In this document: positions 4,934-6,182 of the stretch, one piece after another | Position numbering within the stretch: position 1 is the first letter of the stretch | Layout of the letters: each line of letters begins with the position of its first letter | Source of the DNA: Phycisphaerales bacterium | GTDB taxonomy: Bacteria > Planctomycetota > Phycisphaerae > Tepidisphaerales > Tepidisphaeraceae | Direction: 5' to 3' | NCBI GenBank assembly: GCA_028288945.1 | Contig: JAQGHH010000040.1 | Location: forward strand, 1 to 6,182 | Length of the DNA stretch: 6,182 nucleotides | Position numbers and translations under genes: made by a program | Notes under the pieces: model-generated | What the model was told of the DNA's origin: nothing | What the model saw: the letters and a program-made list of their open reading frames with translations, nothing else | Database searches by the model: none

Positions 4934-6182
4934 ATGCGTTGCATGAAAGCACCGAGCACGGGGACGCTCTTTGTCCTCATCTCGCTCTCGATGGTCATCG
5001 CCATTTCGTTGGGCATCGCCTGCGCTCAGGTTCGCAACCCCGCTGCGCCGGCGGCGCAGACGCAACCGGACGCCGTGGCGGACGCGCAGACACCGCGCGA
5101 CGCGCCGGTTAACCGGCCTGAACAGCAAAAATCCGAGCACGACCGCTCCGGCATCCCCTCGGCCGACAACGCGGCGCCTTCGTCCACCGCATTTCAGCAA
5201 CAACCGGACGAAGGGAAAGTCAAAGGATTCGACTTCTACCGCGACCCCCTGAACGCCAAGCATCCGGGGCAGACCTTTGAGGAGACGATGGGGCAGGACG
5301 TGGCGGACAAGCCCAAGGTCATGGCGCAGCAGGCCAAGCTATTGCAGTCGCGGTACGACCTGACGCCGCACCTCGATCCGCAAATGAAGATGTCACGCGG
5401 CAAGCCGCTGTGCGTCGGCCCGACGGCCCGGCTGCGGGCCGGTGCGGACTGGGACAAGCTTGCGTCGATGAAGCCCGAGGAGATTCACCAGCAGGGGGTC
5501 TTTCCATACCCGCCGCTGCCGCACCCCAAGCAGGCGACCGGCGGACAGGTCTTCCCCGCCGTGCAAATCGCCCAGTTCCCGCGCCTGCAGCGGTTCGATG
5601 TAGATTTCGATCTTCCCGACGCATTCCTGCCCGAGTTCCCCCCGGCGATGTTTCTTTCCAATCGGCCCGAGTTGGGCGACGTTTCGCGCGGGGAAGTCGT
5701 GTCGATCAACAACTACTACCGGTTGTTCAAGGACGTGCTCACGCCGGTGCAGCTCGACGGCCTGCGCTTGCTCTTGACGCCATTGCCGCAGGAGGAATTC
5801 AATCCGACGGATGACCGCAAGTCAGCCCAGCCGTCGCTCGGCGTGACCTGCCTCGATTGCCACGTGAACGGCCACACCACCGCGCAGTTCCACCTCAACC
5901 CCGACGATCGCCCGCAGCAGCGACGATTCCGCGTCGACACCGTCAGCCTCCGCGGCGTGTTCAATCAGCAGATCCACGGCTCCAAGCGCTCGCTCCGCAG
6001 CGTGGAAGACTTTACCGAGTTCGAAGAGCGCACCGCCTACTTCAACGGCGATCAAATCCACGCCTTCAAGAAAGGTGGGATGATTCTCGACCGCGTGCAG
6101 GTCAGCCACATGGCGCAGATGCAGAACATGTTCGACTTCCCGCCCGCGCCCAAGCTCGACACCGCCACCAACCGCCTGAACC
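4934..6182 (+). CDS. Exported c-type cytochrome, planctomycete type (3' end missing)
   Basis: The reading frame stays open from 4934 to the right edge: 416 complete codons, no stop. The N-terminus has a signal sequence (hydrophobic 11-29) with a likely signal peptidase I site at ACA-Q (after residue 31). C30 leaves a lipoprotein possible, though the lipobox (GIAC) is poor. A Pro/Gln/Ala-rich linker covers about 32-95. The folded part begins near KGFDFYRDP (97-104). One c-type haem motif, CLDCH (306-310), is visible; C306 and C309 would bind haem covalently and H310 would be an axial ligand. The segment FRVDTVSLRGVF (332-343) resembles the TPSLRN block of di-haem cytochrome c peroxidase/MauG proteins. 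Highly similar planctomycete proteins, often labelled 'cytochrome B6' automatically, carry a second CxxCH further on, which would lie beyond this window. It should act in the periplasm or at the membrane in electron transfer or peroxide-type chemistry; the substrate is unknown. Confidence 0.85.
   Translation, partial: MRCMKAPSTGTLFVLISLSMVIAISLGIACAQVRNPAAPAAQTQPDAVADAQTPRDAPVNRPEQQKSEHDRSGIPSADNAAPSSTAFQQQPDEGKVKGFDFYRDPLNAKHPGQTFEETMGQDVADKPKVMAQQAKLLQSRYDLTPHLDPQMKMSRGKPLCVGPTARLRAGADWDKLASMKPEEIHQQGVFPYPPLPHPKQATGGQVFPAVQIAQFPRLQRFDVDFDLPDAFLPEFPPAMFLSNRPELGDVSRGEVVSINNYYRLFKDVLTPVQLDGLRLLLTPLPQEEFNPTDDRKSAQPSLGVTCLDCHVNGHTTAQFHLNPDDRPQQRRFRVDTVSLRGVFNQQIHGSKRSLRSVEDFTEFEERTAYFNGDQIHAFKKGGMILDRVQVSHMAQMQNMFDFPPAPKLDTATNRLN

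Noticed and set aside
4850..5263. Minus-strand 137-codon frame opposite the start of the cytochrome gene
   Set aside because: Arg/Val-rich antisense shadow. The plus-strand frame has a ribosome site, a signal peptide and stays open to the window end.

Overview
The window is GC-rich bacterial DNA. Its gene content suggests a planctomycete or a relative in the PVC group. The pointers are a small secreted DUF1080/LamG-like protein, a long exported c-type cytochrome with a Pro/Gln/Ala-rich N-terminal linker, and a TPR-fused sulfotransferase. This placement is an inference from remembered families, not from a search.

Left edge (1-550). The first bases look like the start of a gene leaving the window on the minus strand, with a strong Shine-Dalgarno before its ATG. 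Next come a long-loop inverted repeat and a decayed, internally deleted IS630-type element (about 155-443). That element keeps only the first and last parts of its transposase, now in different frames, between imperfect terminal inverted repeats. A GC hairpin at 455-469 lies downstream of the sulfotransferase gene.

Middle (551-3664, minus strand). Two tandem genes are separated by about 200 bp. The upstream one encodes a beta-rich N-terminal domain resembling DUF6065, followed by four TPRs. The downstream one encodes TPRs followed by a PAPS-dependent sulfotransferase with both cofactor motifs intact. Shared orientation and shared TPRs make a joint role possible, but neither substrate nor partner can be read from the sequence.

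Divergent intergenic region (3665-3946). It carries the same 11-mer (GGATCGCATTC) upstream of both divergent genes, in the same orientation relative to each. The copies lie 54 and 64 bp before the two start codons, so this is a candidate shared regulatory site.

Right part (3947-6182, plus strand). A complete gene for a 248-residue secreted jelly-roll protein is followed, after a 240-bp gap, by the first 416 codons of an exported cytochrome with one visible CxxCH haem site. That gene runs off the right edge. No known defence, CRISPR or biosynthetic system is visible. The least described items are the DUF6065-like/TPR protein, the shared 11-mer and the deleted IS630 remnant.
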